A stretch of 64,000 bases of DNA from Heterobilharzia americana. Taxonomy: Eukaryota > Platyhelminthes > Trematoda > Strigeidida > Schistosomatidae. Shown here in pieces: positions 50,001-60,439 of the stretch (its first letter is position 1; each line of letters opens with the position of its first letter). The stretch is taken from positions 93,458,708-93,522,707 of the forward strand of contig OX104127.1 in NCBI GenBank assembly GCA_944470555.2, written 5' to 3'. Both the position numbers and the translations under genes were made by a program. The notes beneath the pieces were generated by a model. The model was given only the letters and a program-made list of their open reading frames with translations, had not been told where the DNA came from and did no database searches.

Positions 50001-52925
50001 TTGGTTGATTGGTTTTAAAGCATTACAAATTCTTTTGTGGGATTTTAAAGGGCTTCTGATCAGCTTTTTTAAGAAGATCCAATTATTTTCCTTCTGTGAC
50101 AATACACGACCAAACTACAGTTTTTTTTACTGAAAACTAATTTTGGCTGAGATCACAAAGCCGTGTGATATTTGTATGAGGCATCTCTCAGGGTAGCTAC
50201 GTCAGGTGAAGTTCACTAAAGTTTTAACCCTAGCTATTTTATTGAACCACATTACACAGACTAAAAAGTTTAATAATAATGGACTGAGGGCTGGAATATG
50301 ATACAGTAATAACATATAGTTCTGAATACTTGAAATTTTTAAAAGCAACATATTTGGAATGCATTTTGTAAATAAAGATTGTTAGTACGAGACTGATCTG
50401 GACTGACAACGTATCTGAATATGACAGTGGTTGAGAGTACCGTGTATTTTTTAATTTGCCTAAGTCCTGGTGGTCAGTAGCAGAAGAAATCTGAGAGAGC
50501 TTAAACGTTTCGATAACGTTTGTTGAATTATATCAGTTATGGTTCAAGTTACTTATCAATTATTTATTGGAGGCGTGGTGTAATGTGTAACGGTGCACCT
50601 TGTTCTGTTGTGAAATACAGACACGCATTTTGGTTGCTTTGCTTAGATTCAGTGTGACTCCTACCTTCTTAACATCTCTCCCTAACTCTGGAACACAGGA
50701 TATTGTGTATACGTATCTGTAAATTGACTGGTCGGATGTATTCACTTACTGGTTCAGGGAACTTTGTCTACCTGCAAAAGATTTCGAGTTATATGAAAAC
50801 ACGAAAGTAGTATTTAATTGTTGCTAATTGTCATGCTTTCTAGGTTTAAACCATTCGTAGAATGATGGTAAAACTGCATTGACTGTCTTTAGTCCAATAG
50901 TTTCTTTTATTTACGGTAAATAGGAAGTTAATATTACTAAACATTATCTTAGTAGACGTACTAGGTTGTGGCTGGTGGATGGCACATGCAGGTTGAAACT
51001 AGTGATCTTAAACCCGCTTAGTTGCAGGCTACTTATACTTTAAATGAAACTTCATCACTGAACATAATTGTGAAATGGTTGCTAGTTCAACGGCGGATAT
51101 TTATAACCAGGATGACTGATCTATGGAATCAGTCTCTGAAACGAACGTAAATAACCGAAAGGATAAACTCACTGTCTGATGGGATTAGACCTTAATTATC
51201 AAATTTTTGTTAACAGCACTAGGTATTTAAGTTTTAAATTAGTGAACTTTTAAAAAAGGATACGTCAGCACACACAGCACTGAGATTAACAAAAGAACTT
51301 TTTTAGAGTTAATGAACAAAAGATAATGATACTAGATGGCTTTTTATTTCCGACTGTACAGGAGATACATGGAGCTGATGATTCTGGAATAAGAACAGAA
51401 GCATGTTATAGATCTCAATTCTAGTAACTGTTTACTCCATCAGTTGAAATACAAATATTTTTAAGTTCAAAATGTCTGTAGTTCACTGAATATAGCGAAG
51501 TGCAGTGGGCTCAAACCTCAAATATATGTTAATGTGGACCGGACTACAAAAGGAGTGCTTGGGTGTTTTTATTTTGTCAATTTATATTATAGAAGAATAT
51601 GTCTTAGTAGTAATTTGTGGTCATTACTAAGTGAAACACTACTGAATACACTGATACCTCTACTTAGTGTAAACATTAGTCTTTGAATGATTCAGGTGAG
51701 ATCCAGGATACAAGGAATGATTTCCAAATGATTCTGTTTCGCACAAATCATCTATCAGAATAGAAATCTATCGTCTATCTGTGACTTGGTGTATAGAAGT
51801 CATCCAAAATTGAAAACCTACAGCAACATTGAGGTTAATCAGTCACTTCCGGAACAATAAAGAAATATATTCTTAAAACTACCAGATTGCTAAGCTACAT
51901 CACAAACTACTTGAATCTATAAGCAGTCATATTTCAAATGAGCGAGCTGTAGTAGCATATCTGAGATAAATTGCAAGGAAAGTAGCTGGCACATTGTAAT
52001 GATCAGTCCCAAGTTAAGACAGGTAAACACTACCGGGCTACATAAAGTTTAATAAACCCATCAGATGATGTCGAGTTATATCGAAAACTACTTCTAAGTC
52101 AACTGATTTGGCAAAAGTCAAAAAGGTGGGTAATAAAAAACCAGCAATCCTGTTTTTGCTTTAACAGACAAGCTTTAGTAAGTACTGTCTCTAAATGAAA
52201 AGTGAAGGCCGAAGTCTGTCTACGCAGTTTTGTAGTTCATATGAATGTTCGTTAGGTCAGAAGTATACCATGTTGATTAGCTTCCACGGGCGCGAACCTA
52301 AGTACGTTACAATCTTTTTGTAATAAACCTCAAATACATAGTAAGCAACTCAGAAAAGAGTCAAGTAATTTACCTTAAATATATGAGCAGATGACCCAAA
52401 TTCGATCAAACGGTACATCTAATATTCTAAAATTGTTTTTGATATTTTTATTCAATTCCTAGTTGAGACCACATCAAACTGAATGTAAAAGCCATTTTCA
52501 GAACAGAGTGAATCCATTTCAAGCCACAGAGTATCAAAAGCTCAAGATAATGTATGTTTTAACCGACTATCTACGTACTGTCAGTGAATAAAATGAAATA
52601 TTCGTTCAAAGTGGAAGTGACAACTAGAAGCTGCCATAGAACGAGAACCAAGGAAATGCGGAAAACCAAACTCTGAATTATTGCATGGACTAGCGATTAC
52701 TTAGATGTATTGAAACGAAAAGTTATAAAATTTATCAGCAAGAAGGTCGCTGAAGGAAGAGACTCAGAAAATGGAAGAATAACTTATGCATTTGGAGTTT
52801 TTTAATCTGAAGGTTTGTGAGGACTCTATTGATTTCAAGTTGACATACATCAAGTGATTTACATCGAGATGAGATTTTTCACAATTTTAATGAGATGCAG
52901 TGGTCAGTGGAATAAACCAAATCGA
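47020..52925. other. Long stretch without identifiable genes
   Basis: AT-rich, stop-dense DNA. Minus frames at 47073-47412 and 47419-47673 are short and have no domain. No tRNA-like or retroelement signal was found in the rest. Confidence 0.45.
47483..47496. repeat. Short (AT)n run
   Basis: Seven AT dinucleotides. Confidence 0.9.
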
Positions 52926-52929
52926 ATTT

Positions 52930-53205
52930 GAGGACGGGCAGTCAACGATGGTATTGGATGAAGGTCGCGTTATATAGCTAACTGACAGAAGTAGGAAAAA
53001 GATGTAGGCCAGTGAATTTCAACCCAGGAACTCAATGGCAACGTGTTTTCTACAAAATCTGCAAGTCTTTGTTTCGATCCCTAGCGGAGTCAAGAATGTG
53101 AATTTCTGAAGAGTTCCGTACTAATAAGAAACGGCTGTTAGGAGCTATCAGATTTTCAGTGGTTGTTCAACTGATGTCAGTTCATGATGAACACCAACTT
53201 GAAGT
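52930..53205 (+). repeat. Hammerhead SINE family A, copy A7
   Basis: Plus-strand copy: GGTATTGGATGAAGGTCGCG, CTAACTGACAGAAGTAGG, A-box region AACTCAATGGCAACGTG, B-box-like TGTTTCGATCCCTAG, an eroded ribozyme (53106-53145: CTGAAGA, then GAAACGGCTGTTAGGAGC, with stem II lost), and the tail TTCAACTGATGTCAGTTCAT ending near 53200. No inverted copy on the left, so this is a monomer. Confidence 0.8.
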
Positions 53206-53209
53206 TCAA

Positions 53210-54155
53210 GTTTTAATGAAATGAGGAAAACAGGAGTCTGTGAGCAGCTTTTCAAAATGGGTCAAAAGATATTCGATAGTTTGTTTTGTCATTGCACATC
53301 TGCAAGCACAAATGAACCACTGTCTTATTTGCTGTATTTGTTGAAATTGCTAACTTTAGACACTATAATTTCGCAGTTAATGCACTTAATTCCTAGCCTA
53401 GAAAAAAAGCACATCAAAAGATGGGTATGGGTTTTTGTAGCAGACTGAAAACTACATTCGTTGCATTCAGAGTGACAGTACCACTAAGCTGATGAAACTT
53501 TCATAATTGGAACGAGACGCTTACTTATTATCTCATGAATAAACAGAATAGCTAAAAAAAATAACTATAATTTACAATAATGATTAGCGCTTATATTTAT
53601 TTCAGTTCTAGATTGTGGTTAATTTATGAGGGAAAATGGAATGGTATTGATGAAGTGAAGTGAACAGATTCAATCTTTCTTACCTTCTCAATATATTCAA
53701 AGAAATTGTATGTATATGATACATTCTGAAGAAGGAAAATAGGTCTAGCATATATTATTACTAAAATTTTCACAGTAAAGTATAACATCTGAAAACAAAC
53801 AAAACGTTGTGGTGATTTTTGAGAGTTTAAGTTCAGTATGATGTTTGGAAGGCAAAATGAATAAAAATAAAAATGTATTTTTAAGATTTACATGTGTACA
53901 TTGTAGCGTACAATGATGAAAACATTTTTACATGATGAAGTACAACTTCAAAAAAAACCTTTTTTGCATTACCTTTTTTGAAACAGCATATAAACGTCTC
54001 TAAAATATACTTTCTTGAAGGTCTTCTCATAGACCTTTGTTTATCATAAGGAATGTGTTAATGACAGTCATCAAAGAATGTAAAACATAAGCTGCTTTAA
54101 AAAATTTGTTATTTTTCATCAATGGTAATATGATAACAGTTATACATTGTTATAA
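53210..54155. other. 3' side of the GPCR gene; no separate gene
   Basis: A 75-codon plus frame (53221-53448) has no recognisable domain. The interval 53450-54160 lies downstream of the minus-strand GPCR and may contain its 3' UTR. No clear poly(A) site can be chosen by eye. Confidence 0.4.
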
Positions 54156-54160
54156 AAATG

Positions 54161-55459
54161 TTAGTTTATTGACTGTGAAAGTTTTGTACTTATCCTTGTC
54201 ACATTGGATATTGAACATCTACTTTTATTATTATATCTAATTATTAAATAGCCATTTTCATCAATATGGGTTGAATTTTTTCGTGTATGACACAATGATA
54301 TCAGTAATTGTTTAGTCTTATCACGAAACATTTTACCAGCAACACAATAAAATATCCAGTTGGTGCATGTATTTAGTAAACAAAAACTTCGAAATAAGTA
54401 ATAGAAAAATCTATGCGTATCACTATCAATGCTTTTAAAAATGAAGTTTAAACAAAGAAAGTAGATAAGTAGTGGGCATACACTCGCCATATAAACAAGA
54501 TTCATACATATTAAAAGAGGTGTTATACGTGTATTACTATCTTGTGAGATGTATCGACGTTGATTTACATCAGGAGGTAGTCTAATATCATTTATAAAAC
54601 TAGTCCTATGATCAGATGAATTAAATACAGTTTCTTGACATAATAATAGATTTTCTGAATGGCTCAATGTTTTCATATGACTTGCATACTCCGACTGATA
54701 ACTATGTTTACATAAATTACTGGTACTGGTACTGGTGTACGACCAAGAACTTTGATTATTGCTCATTTTGATATTTTTCTGAAAAGTCGACTTGACAAAC
54801 TTGTGTCTTATGAATAAATTACGGAAAATAATACCAGTACATGTTGTCATGACAAATACAGGTATAAATCCCCATATCAATAAGTCGCATAATGTTGTGA
54901 GACGAAATAGTTTTTCATTCACAGGATCACAATCCCCGTCTATAACTCTCCAATAAAGTGGGTATGGGAGAATCGGTAATATGAGTAATGATGATATCAC
55001 TCCTTGGTATATCAATAATCTCGATAATGATAAAGATTTTGATTTTACTCTCAATGGACGTAAAACAACATAGCAACGCTGAATTGATAAAATGCTTTGC
55101 ATATATGCTGAGAAATATAAAAAATAGTTTGATAAACTTGTATGAAATATACACAACCAATCGTTATAATCTCTTAAATCAATTTTAAACCATACTTTGA
55201 GTAACATCCAAATACCTTCCATCATTAATACAAAAAAGTCACCTATGCAAATACTTATAAGCCAAATCTGTAAGTTGGGTGAAAAAAATTTCGATCTTAA
55301 TAAGAAAAACAAACAAAATATAGATCCGACAAACCCAAGAGTGATCGCTGTTGGCAAATACCAGACAAGAAAATATTTAGTTAGGCTTTCATATAGTCTT
55401 GTTGATGAGGAATAAGATTTTTGAAGATATTGGTAGCCTCCTGTATTGTTAATAATCAT
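54161..55459 (-). CDS. Rhodopsin-family (class A) G protein-coupled receptor, single exon
   Basis: A 432-codon frame, by far the longest in the window and uninterrupted. Seven hydrophobic segments fit TM1 30-54, TM2 62-86, TM3 103-127, TM4 147-168, TM5 190-212, TM6 311-337 and TM7 350-373. Class A marks: Asp74 in TM2 (IGDFF, position 2.50), Cys103 and Cys177 for the TM3-ECL2 disulfide, and in TM7 N367-W-I-F-Y371 replacing NPxxY. After TM3 the DRY motif is QRC (127-129) followed by YVVLRPLR. Asn4 is a possible N-glycosylation site. Intracellular loop 3 is about 100 residues and rich in Ser, Thr and Asn. The short extracellular N-terminus (about 29 residues) has no signal peptide. It is a surface receptor, probably signalling through heterotrimeric G proteins; the ligand is unknown. 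The atypical QRC and NWxxY motifs and single-exon structure suggest a flatworm-specific orphan or peptide-receptor-like branch, which is inference. The first ATG is used; no better start lies upstream. Confidence 0.92.
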   Translation of the reverse strand: MIINNTGGYQYLQKSYSSSTRLYESLTKYFLVWYLPTAITLGFVGSIFCLFFLLRSKFFSPNLQIWLISICIGDFFVLMMEGIWMLLKVWFKIDLRDYNDWLCIFHTSLSNYFLYFSAYMQSILSIQRCYVVLRPLRVKSKSLSLSRLLIYQGVISSLLILPILPYPLYWRVIDGDCDPVNEKLFRLTTLCDLLIWGFIPVFVMTTCTGIIFRNLFIRHKFVKSTFQKNIKMSNNQSSWSYTSTSTSNLCKHSYQSEYASHMKTLSHSENLLLCQETVFNSSDHRTSFINDIRLPPDVNQRRYISQDSNTRITPLLICMNLVYMASVCPLLIYFLCLNFIFKSIDSDTHRFFYYLFRSFCLLNTCTNWIFYCVAGKMFRDKTKQLLISLCHTRKNSTHIDENGYLIIRYNNKSRCSISNVTRISTKLSQSIN

Positions 55460-56435
55460 TATTTTATTGTTTTGTTTGGCAATAAGATTTTTAATGATTT
55501 TCGATAAAATATTTAACTTTTGTTTTCTGTCGGAGAACCGGTAGACAGATATAACTATTCTCTTTTAGTATTGTGATTATTCCTGTTCAGAAATTAATAT
55601 TTATTTCCAAAATTGTGTTTTTCTCTTGTTACTGATACTCTCATAGAAACAATTTCCTTCGGCATCTCTCAGTAGCAGATATTAACTGAGTCAAATTCTT
55701 ACATTGTTAGGGCATTTGAGCGATTCTGTTTTCTGATTGGTTAATATATGAAACCAAACATATTCCTGGTAAATACTGATAGGCAGTTACTGGTCGATTC
55801 TGATATTTTACTATGGAAAAAAGAGAAAGGACAGATTCAGATAGTTTGTAAATTGAATATTGCCAATTTTATTGGTGCAATAAGTTACCGAAACTTGTTC
55901 ATTAGTAGGTCACTTTTCAGTCTTTGTAAACATATCTGTTAATTGTTGTTCAAACGGCCGAGAGATGGTTTCTCTCAGTTGATTTAGAGATTTCGTAATC
56001 ACTTAGTACAACTCATCTTTATTTTTGTGCTTTTCGTATTCGCAAATGCTTTTCAAGATATTTTGAAATGCTACAGGACATCGTATCTTAGGTTATTCAT
56101 TTCTGTACCATGTTCATAGGGTTTTGATCAGTACTCACTATTGTCATTGGTCATGATTATTTCACGATAAGAATGGCACTTTATACGTTTCCATTTTGTT
56201 TGTTTGCATGTTTGACAAGCTGTTACACTAATGAAATGCACTGATGATTCTCACAGAAAACGTATCTGTAGAGCTGGAGTCTCGAATGTAAGTACTTTTA
56301 GGAATCTGTGGCTTATTTTAGGGTGTGAGAAGTGATGTGCATGGAATACTGGGTCGAATTGCTGACCTCTATTTGGTAGACGGAATCCTAAGCATATGTC
56401 TCGATACTGCCTGAATAATTCATTATACTAAAGTC
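55460..56435. other. Upstream region of the GPCR; no identifiable gene
   Basis: The GPCR promoter should lie here, but no TATA or initiator can be picked with confidence. The 64-codon frame at 55748-55942 has no domain. Confidence 0.4.
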
Positions 56436-56439
56436 TATT

Positions 56440-56600
56440 AAATGGCTAAGAGTGAAATTCAGTTCATGGGTTTCGTCCCGTTTGGGATTCGTCAGCTGTG
56501 TGTGCCTGCACCCTAGTGAATGGTTTGGTTCCCACTGGGACTTAATGGATTATGAGTTCGATTTTCAGTGGCAACAAAATTATCCACTGAATTGCTGATA
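56440..56600 (-). repeat. Sm-alpha-like hammerhead SINE, copy B1
   Basis: The minus strand reads a decayed tRNA-like region (ATCGAACTCATAATCC), then CTAGGGTGCAGGCACACACA and a hammerhead at 56462-56504. The order and spacing match the copy at 63779-64000, where GGGTGCAGTCACATCC precedes the ribozyme. This is a different family from A: stem I and stem III sequences differ, while the stem II module is alike. Confidence 0.75.
56462..56504 (-). ncRNA. Type I hammerhead ribozyme, partly decayed (B1)
   Basis: Minus strand: CACACAG, CTGACGA, ATCCCAAACGGGAC, GAA, ACCCATGAAC. CUGANGA and GAAA are intact. The first stem II pair is lost (A opposite C), and stem III and stem I pair poorly, so activity is doubtful. 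Sm-alpha elements of S. mansoni carry the same CUGAcGAgUCCCAAAuaGGACGAAAC-type module. Confidence 0.7.
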
Positions 56601-56634
56601 CATCCACATTACAAATCTTAAACAGAATGAAACG

Positions 56635-56780
56635 CTCATCCTGGGTTCTACTGCTAGCCATCAAATAAACTACAATATAATGAGTATCCAGGCCGTAATG
56701 AGATATCTGCATAGGAGCCCATCTGCCAACAGAGGTCGAGGAATTTGAACCTGTATGGCAACGGGAAACTAGAAGTATCA
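56635..56780. repeat. Dispersed repeat family E, copy 3
   Basis: CTGGGTTCTACTGCTAGCCA, AGATATCTGCATAGGAGCCC, and GCCAACAGAGGTCGAGGAAT match the copies at 38 and 41 kb. It follows the B1 SINE by about 40 bp; whether E is part of a longer B element is open. Confidence 0.7.
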
Positions 56781-56784
56781 GTAA

Positions 56785-57105
56785 ACAACCATATTTTTAT
56801 CTCAATAACCTAGACTTCCGTTTACTTTTCTTTGTTACGTTCTTTGAGTTCAATTCAAATTGAACCTGAGAACATATGAAGTTTTACTTTCAGAGGGACA
56901 AGGAATCTAAAAGAGTAATAGATCTCTGGGGATTTTTATACTGAAGAAGTCTTCGTCTAATATATATATATAGGAACATATTAGTTGACAGAAAACAACT
57001 TATCTATCTCTTTGCCTAATTGTAATGTGCATCAACTCGGCTTCTTAATGTCAGCGTATTCGGCTGCCATGTCTCATCTTAATTATTGGTGTTACTTGTG
57101 TTATC
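56785..57105. other. No identifiable feature apart from a short TA run
   Basis: A (AT)7 run lies near 56959-56972. A pyrimidine-containing stretch ending CTTCAG precedes the possible exon at 57111. Confidence 0.4.
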
Positions 57106-57110
57106 TTCAG

Positions 57111-57325
57111 TAAAGGGTGTTATCGTGAAGCTCAGGAAACGTCACGTCAATAAGAGCACCCGCTGTAGCTCCAGTCATTCTATATCACTTCGAAATTATG
57201 CCAGTATATCTGTATATCACGATCAACGTGAATTTCCTATAGCATTACCCGAATCCTTCAACTCAGTAAACTCGCAACTCAGTGTGCTGCTTCGTAGTGA
57301 ACTTTTACCTTTCTACCTATTCTGA
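57111..57325 (+). CDS. Possible terminal coding exon, gene unknown
   Basis: The acceptor-like GTTATCTTCAG precedes 57111 and an open frame runs to a TGA at 57323-57325. It encodes KGVIVKLRKRHVNKSTRC, SSSHSISLRNYASISVYHD, QREFPIALPESF and SVLLRSELLPFYLF. The composition is more balanced than in the flanks, and the basic then Ser-rich start could be a cytoplasmic tail. No domain is recognisable, no partner exon was found upstream, and no AATAAA lies close downstream. It could equally be chance. Confidence 0.25.
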
Positions 57326-57329
57326 AGTT

Positions 57330-57905
57330 CATTTCTGATTTCATTCCTTGATGCACCTTGACGTTGTTGCATGACTTTATCTGTTCACTTGTTATAGACA
57401 ATCCATGATATTGTGCGAAAATAGCTCAAAGCATAACAACAATTAATAATTGTCAATTCATGTAAGCCTTGTTGCACATCACAGAGTTTGCATCAATATC
57501 GATAGACATATTCGGCTAAATCTTGTGGTTTTCTTTTATGAAACACCATTGTTATCATCAAACAATGGGTATCACACTAGCTGCTTACAGACAACTCATG
57601 CACACCTGCTCAATTTCTAGATTTTTCATGAACCGGTATCTATATCTGTGTGTCAACAAACTCAATCCAGAAATACTGAGTGATTGTTATAAAAGAGGTT
57701 CCAAGCATGCCAGCAAAGGATTTATGTTACTACCACCATACCATAAAACGTGAAATATAAGTTCATTAATGCAAATTAATCTAGCCGAACTCATCAAATG
57801 TAACGATAAACTGACAGTTGGTCAGAGTAGTTGCTTGCTTTTGTGTATGGTATACCACGTTTATTGAGCCGTCTTGTTTAACCCAAATACGATCAGAAAC
57901 AGATT
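57330..57905. other. No supported gene
   Basis: A 76-codon plus frame (57523-57753) is open but unrecognised; the rest is AT-rich. Confidence 0.4.
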
Positions 57906-57907
57906 AT

Positions 57908-57911
<4 letters not shown>

Positions 57912-57964
<53 letters not shown>
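57912..57964. repeat. (AG)n microsatellite
   Basis: About 26 AG dinucleotides without interruption. It generates spurious RERERE and SLSLSL frames on the two strands, which are not genes. Confidence 0.98.
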
Positions 57965-57966
<2 letters not shown>

Positions 57967-58274
57967 TTCGCTTATTTCCACTCTTCTAAGCGTCAGTTTG
58001 CATGAAACAAATTTGGCATTCACGTTTTTTAAATTAAACATATACTTCATATTTGAAACTTTTGAACTACAATTAGCATACAATAGAATTTTCCAACGTT
58101 TTGTCAGTAAGAAAAGATTATTTTCATAGTAATTTAAAGATGCACCGCTAATTCCAGCCATAAAAGTGTATTATTTTCAAGTTCATTATTAGTTATGCAT
58201 AAAACATTTATCATATTTGCTTTATATACTTTACCTGAAGTGAAATCGCTCACATTCCCAATAATAAAATAACT

Positions 58275-58396
58275 GTACTGGGTGATAATTGAAGGTGAGA
58301 TGAAGATCTGGACCGCTGCTGAATTCAAACCAGCGGCCACTGGGTTACCAGTCCGGTGCTCTACCAACTGACCTACGAGGTCTGACTGCTGACTAG
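58275..58396 (-). repeat. tRNA-derived SINE, family C, copy 1
   Basis: On the minus strand: GACCTCGTAGGTCAGTTGGT then AGAGCACCGG, with A-box TAGGTCAGTTGG, and B-box GGTTTGAATTC about 34 nt on, followed by the family tail AGATCTTCATCTCACCTTC and ATCACCCAGTAC. The tRNA-like body (about 58382-58309) resembles a tRNA in length, but the cloverleaf has mismatches, so I call it a SINE and not a tRNA gene. Confidence 0.75.
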
Positions 58397-58553
58397 AATT
58401 TTAATTCATTTCAATCACCAAGGGTTTTACCCGACTACCATGTGAATTTGTGACGTGTTACTACCGCTTGATCGTGTTCACATTGGCTGTCTAGTCAGGA
58501 CTTCTCATCCCAGTCCCAGTCTAACTGAATCAGAGAGGGCGATCATCACATTG

Positions 58554-58807
58554 ATTATGATTTAACTATCTAAAATAGCCGTAGTTTGGCAGACTAGTGT
58601 TTGTACTGGGTGATGATTGAAGGTGAGATGAAAATCTGGACAGCAGTCGGACCTCGTAGCTCAGTTGGTAGAGTACCGGGCAGGTAACGCCGTGGTCGCT
58701 GGCTAGAAATCTGGCCGCAGTCCAGATTTCCATCTCACCTTCAATCATCACCCAGTACAAATACTAGTCTGCCAAACTACGGCTATCTTAGATAGCCAAA
58801 TCATAAT
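58554..58807. repeat. Foldback element: 88-bp inverted arms around a tRNA-like spacer (family C, copy 2)
   Basis: Left arm 58554-58641 starts ATTATGATTTAACTATCT and ends GATGAAAATCTGGAC. Right arm 58720-58807 starts GTCCAGATTTCCATCTC and ends TAGATAGCCAAATCATAAT. They are reverse complements with only a few mismatches over 88 bp. The 78-nt spacer (58642-58719) carries a plus-strand tRNA-like sequence GGACCTCGTAGCTCAGTTGG then TAGAGTACCGGG, with a good A-box and a weak B-box (GGCTAGAAATC). The arms include the family C tail. The whole would fold into one long hairpin. Confidence 0.9.
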
Positions 58808-58809
58808 GA

Positions 58810-60390
58810 AATAATTATTTTTCCAGTGTTCCAATGTTCGTCCAGTGGCAATTCATGATCATTTCACAGTTAATCACCTTAGATTAGTGTGAATCGATCA
58901 GAAAACACGTTAAACAATCAGATCTTATCATGTGGCATTTAAAACCCTAGATTCTTGCATTGGGATGAGTACAGATGACCATTTGCAGATATTTTATTAA
59001 CATGCTGATTGCTTTCCTATCCAGATAGCTTCTTATTTCTATGTTTATCTTTGTAGCAAAATCATTTAATTTATGGCGTTTTCCATAAACATAATCAACT
59101 TATTCTTGTATCTGTTAGGAACAAAAATGTCTTCCTCTGACTGATTTATAATATATCTTAGAAGCTCGTTTGAGTTACATTCTGTCTAGATTATCTATCA
59201 TATAGATTCTTTCAGATTGTGATACTGATTTCCTCCTTACCAAGGCTTATTTAGAATGGTTTCTCTTCTTTTTGTGAAAAACACCAAGCTAGGAAATGTA
59301 ACGTGCACTAATGATGAAAATTAGTTTGTTCATTCCCAAAGAAAATGAAACATGACTTCATGTGAAATTAAAATGCACTAAGCTAAGCTAATCTAATTTT
59401 ACTATCCATCATTTTAGGTGGTAACAAACACGTATCTGGATTTTCAAGGATTCATCACTGACTGTCAACAACTAAATTGCTGCAGAAAGTGGGTGGCATG
59501 CTTTCATTTCATTACTTATTTTGGCAACTTACAAGTTCCAATGCTTTTTTGCTGAATAGTCATCAGAGACCTGTTAGGGTAAAGTAATAATTACTGGATT
59601 TATTCAAACAGAACGTAAAGAATATTGTAGACCAGTAATCATGTCGGTGATTGTCCCAAGTAACTGATTATTGTTAGTATAAAAATTAAGCATTGCGGTG
59701 AAGCTTAATTCCACATTAGATTGGACTGTTTGATATAGCACAGTGTGATAGTATTGCCAGATAAAACCTTGAGTCCAATTTATTACTCATACTCATCTCA
59801 AATAAACATGCAACTTTCCACCCTAGTGTTTTTAAAAGTTCACTCTTTGATTTGATTTGTAGTAGGATTTTCCAAATATATAGAATTGGCATTAAATCAT
59901 TATTATTACATGTGTTAGATACTGAATCTGTGATTTATTTGCAACTTGTCCCTACAGCTAACCACAATGGTCTTTATAACCGTCAATTTATATGATTTTA
60001 ATGCGTGACTGAGTCATAGCATGGCTGATTTCTTCGGTACAGGGATCATCCGAGTGGACTTTATCATTCTAGACTTGGAAAGTCTCTTATTTCTTGGTAA
60101 ACCATATGACACTGACCGCCCAAATCAGCGAATACATTAGACCCCAGTCTCAGCAAGGTATTTGGTAGACTGAATTATCTAGTCTTATTGGGTTGTTAGA
60201 ACCCTTAGGTCAATTAAGTTTATCTCAGGGTAAATTTGTAGGTTCATTATAACACCTTAATCCTGGCATTACTAAACGCCGCTGAATTTTTGATGTCTCT
60301 TTCCTACGTGACAACAATATAGAGGCCTTGGATTGTGGTATATCTCTGTAGCCACTGCTTATAACCTTGTCGTGACTACTCTGTATAACC
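58810..60390. other. No identifiable feature
   Basis: AT-rich DNA without supported genes or repeat families. Confidence 0.5.
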
Positions 60391-60394
60391 TGGG

Positions 60395-60395
<1 letters not shown>

Positions 60396-60434
<39 letters not shown>
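60396..60434. repeat. (TA)n microsatellite
   Basis: About 19 TA dinucleotides. It gives the IYIYIY runs of two overlapping spurious frames. Confidence 0.98.
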
Positions 60435-60438
<4 letters not shown>

Positions 60439-60439
60439 A

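Noticed and set aside
54927..55415. Frames on both strands inside the GPCR gene
   Set aside because: Shadows of the 432-codon receptor frame in other frames.
57818..58161. Frames with RERERE and SLSLSL runs
   Set aside because: Direct translation of the (AG)n microsatellite on either strand.
58275..58396. Possible functional tRNA gene on the minus strand
   Set aside because: A- and B-box are good, but the stems mispair and the sequence continues into a repeated SINE tail; a tRNA-derived SINE fits better.
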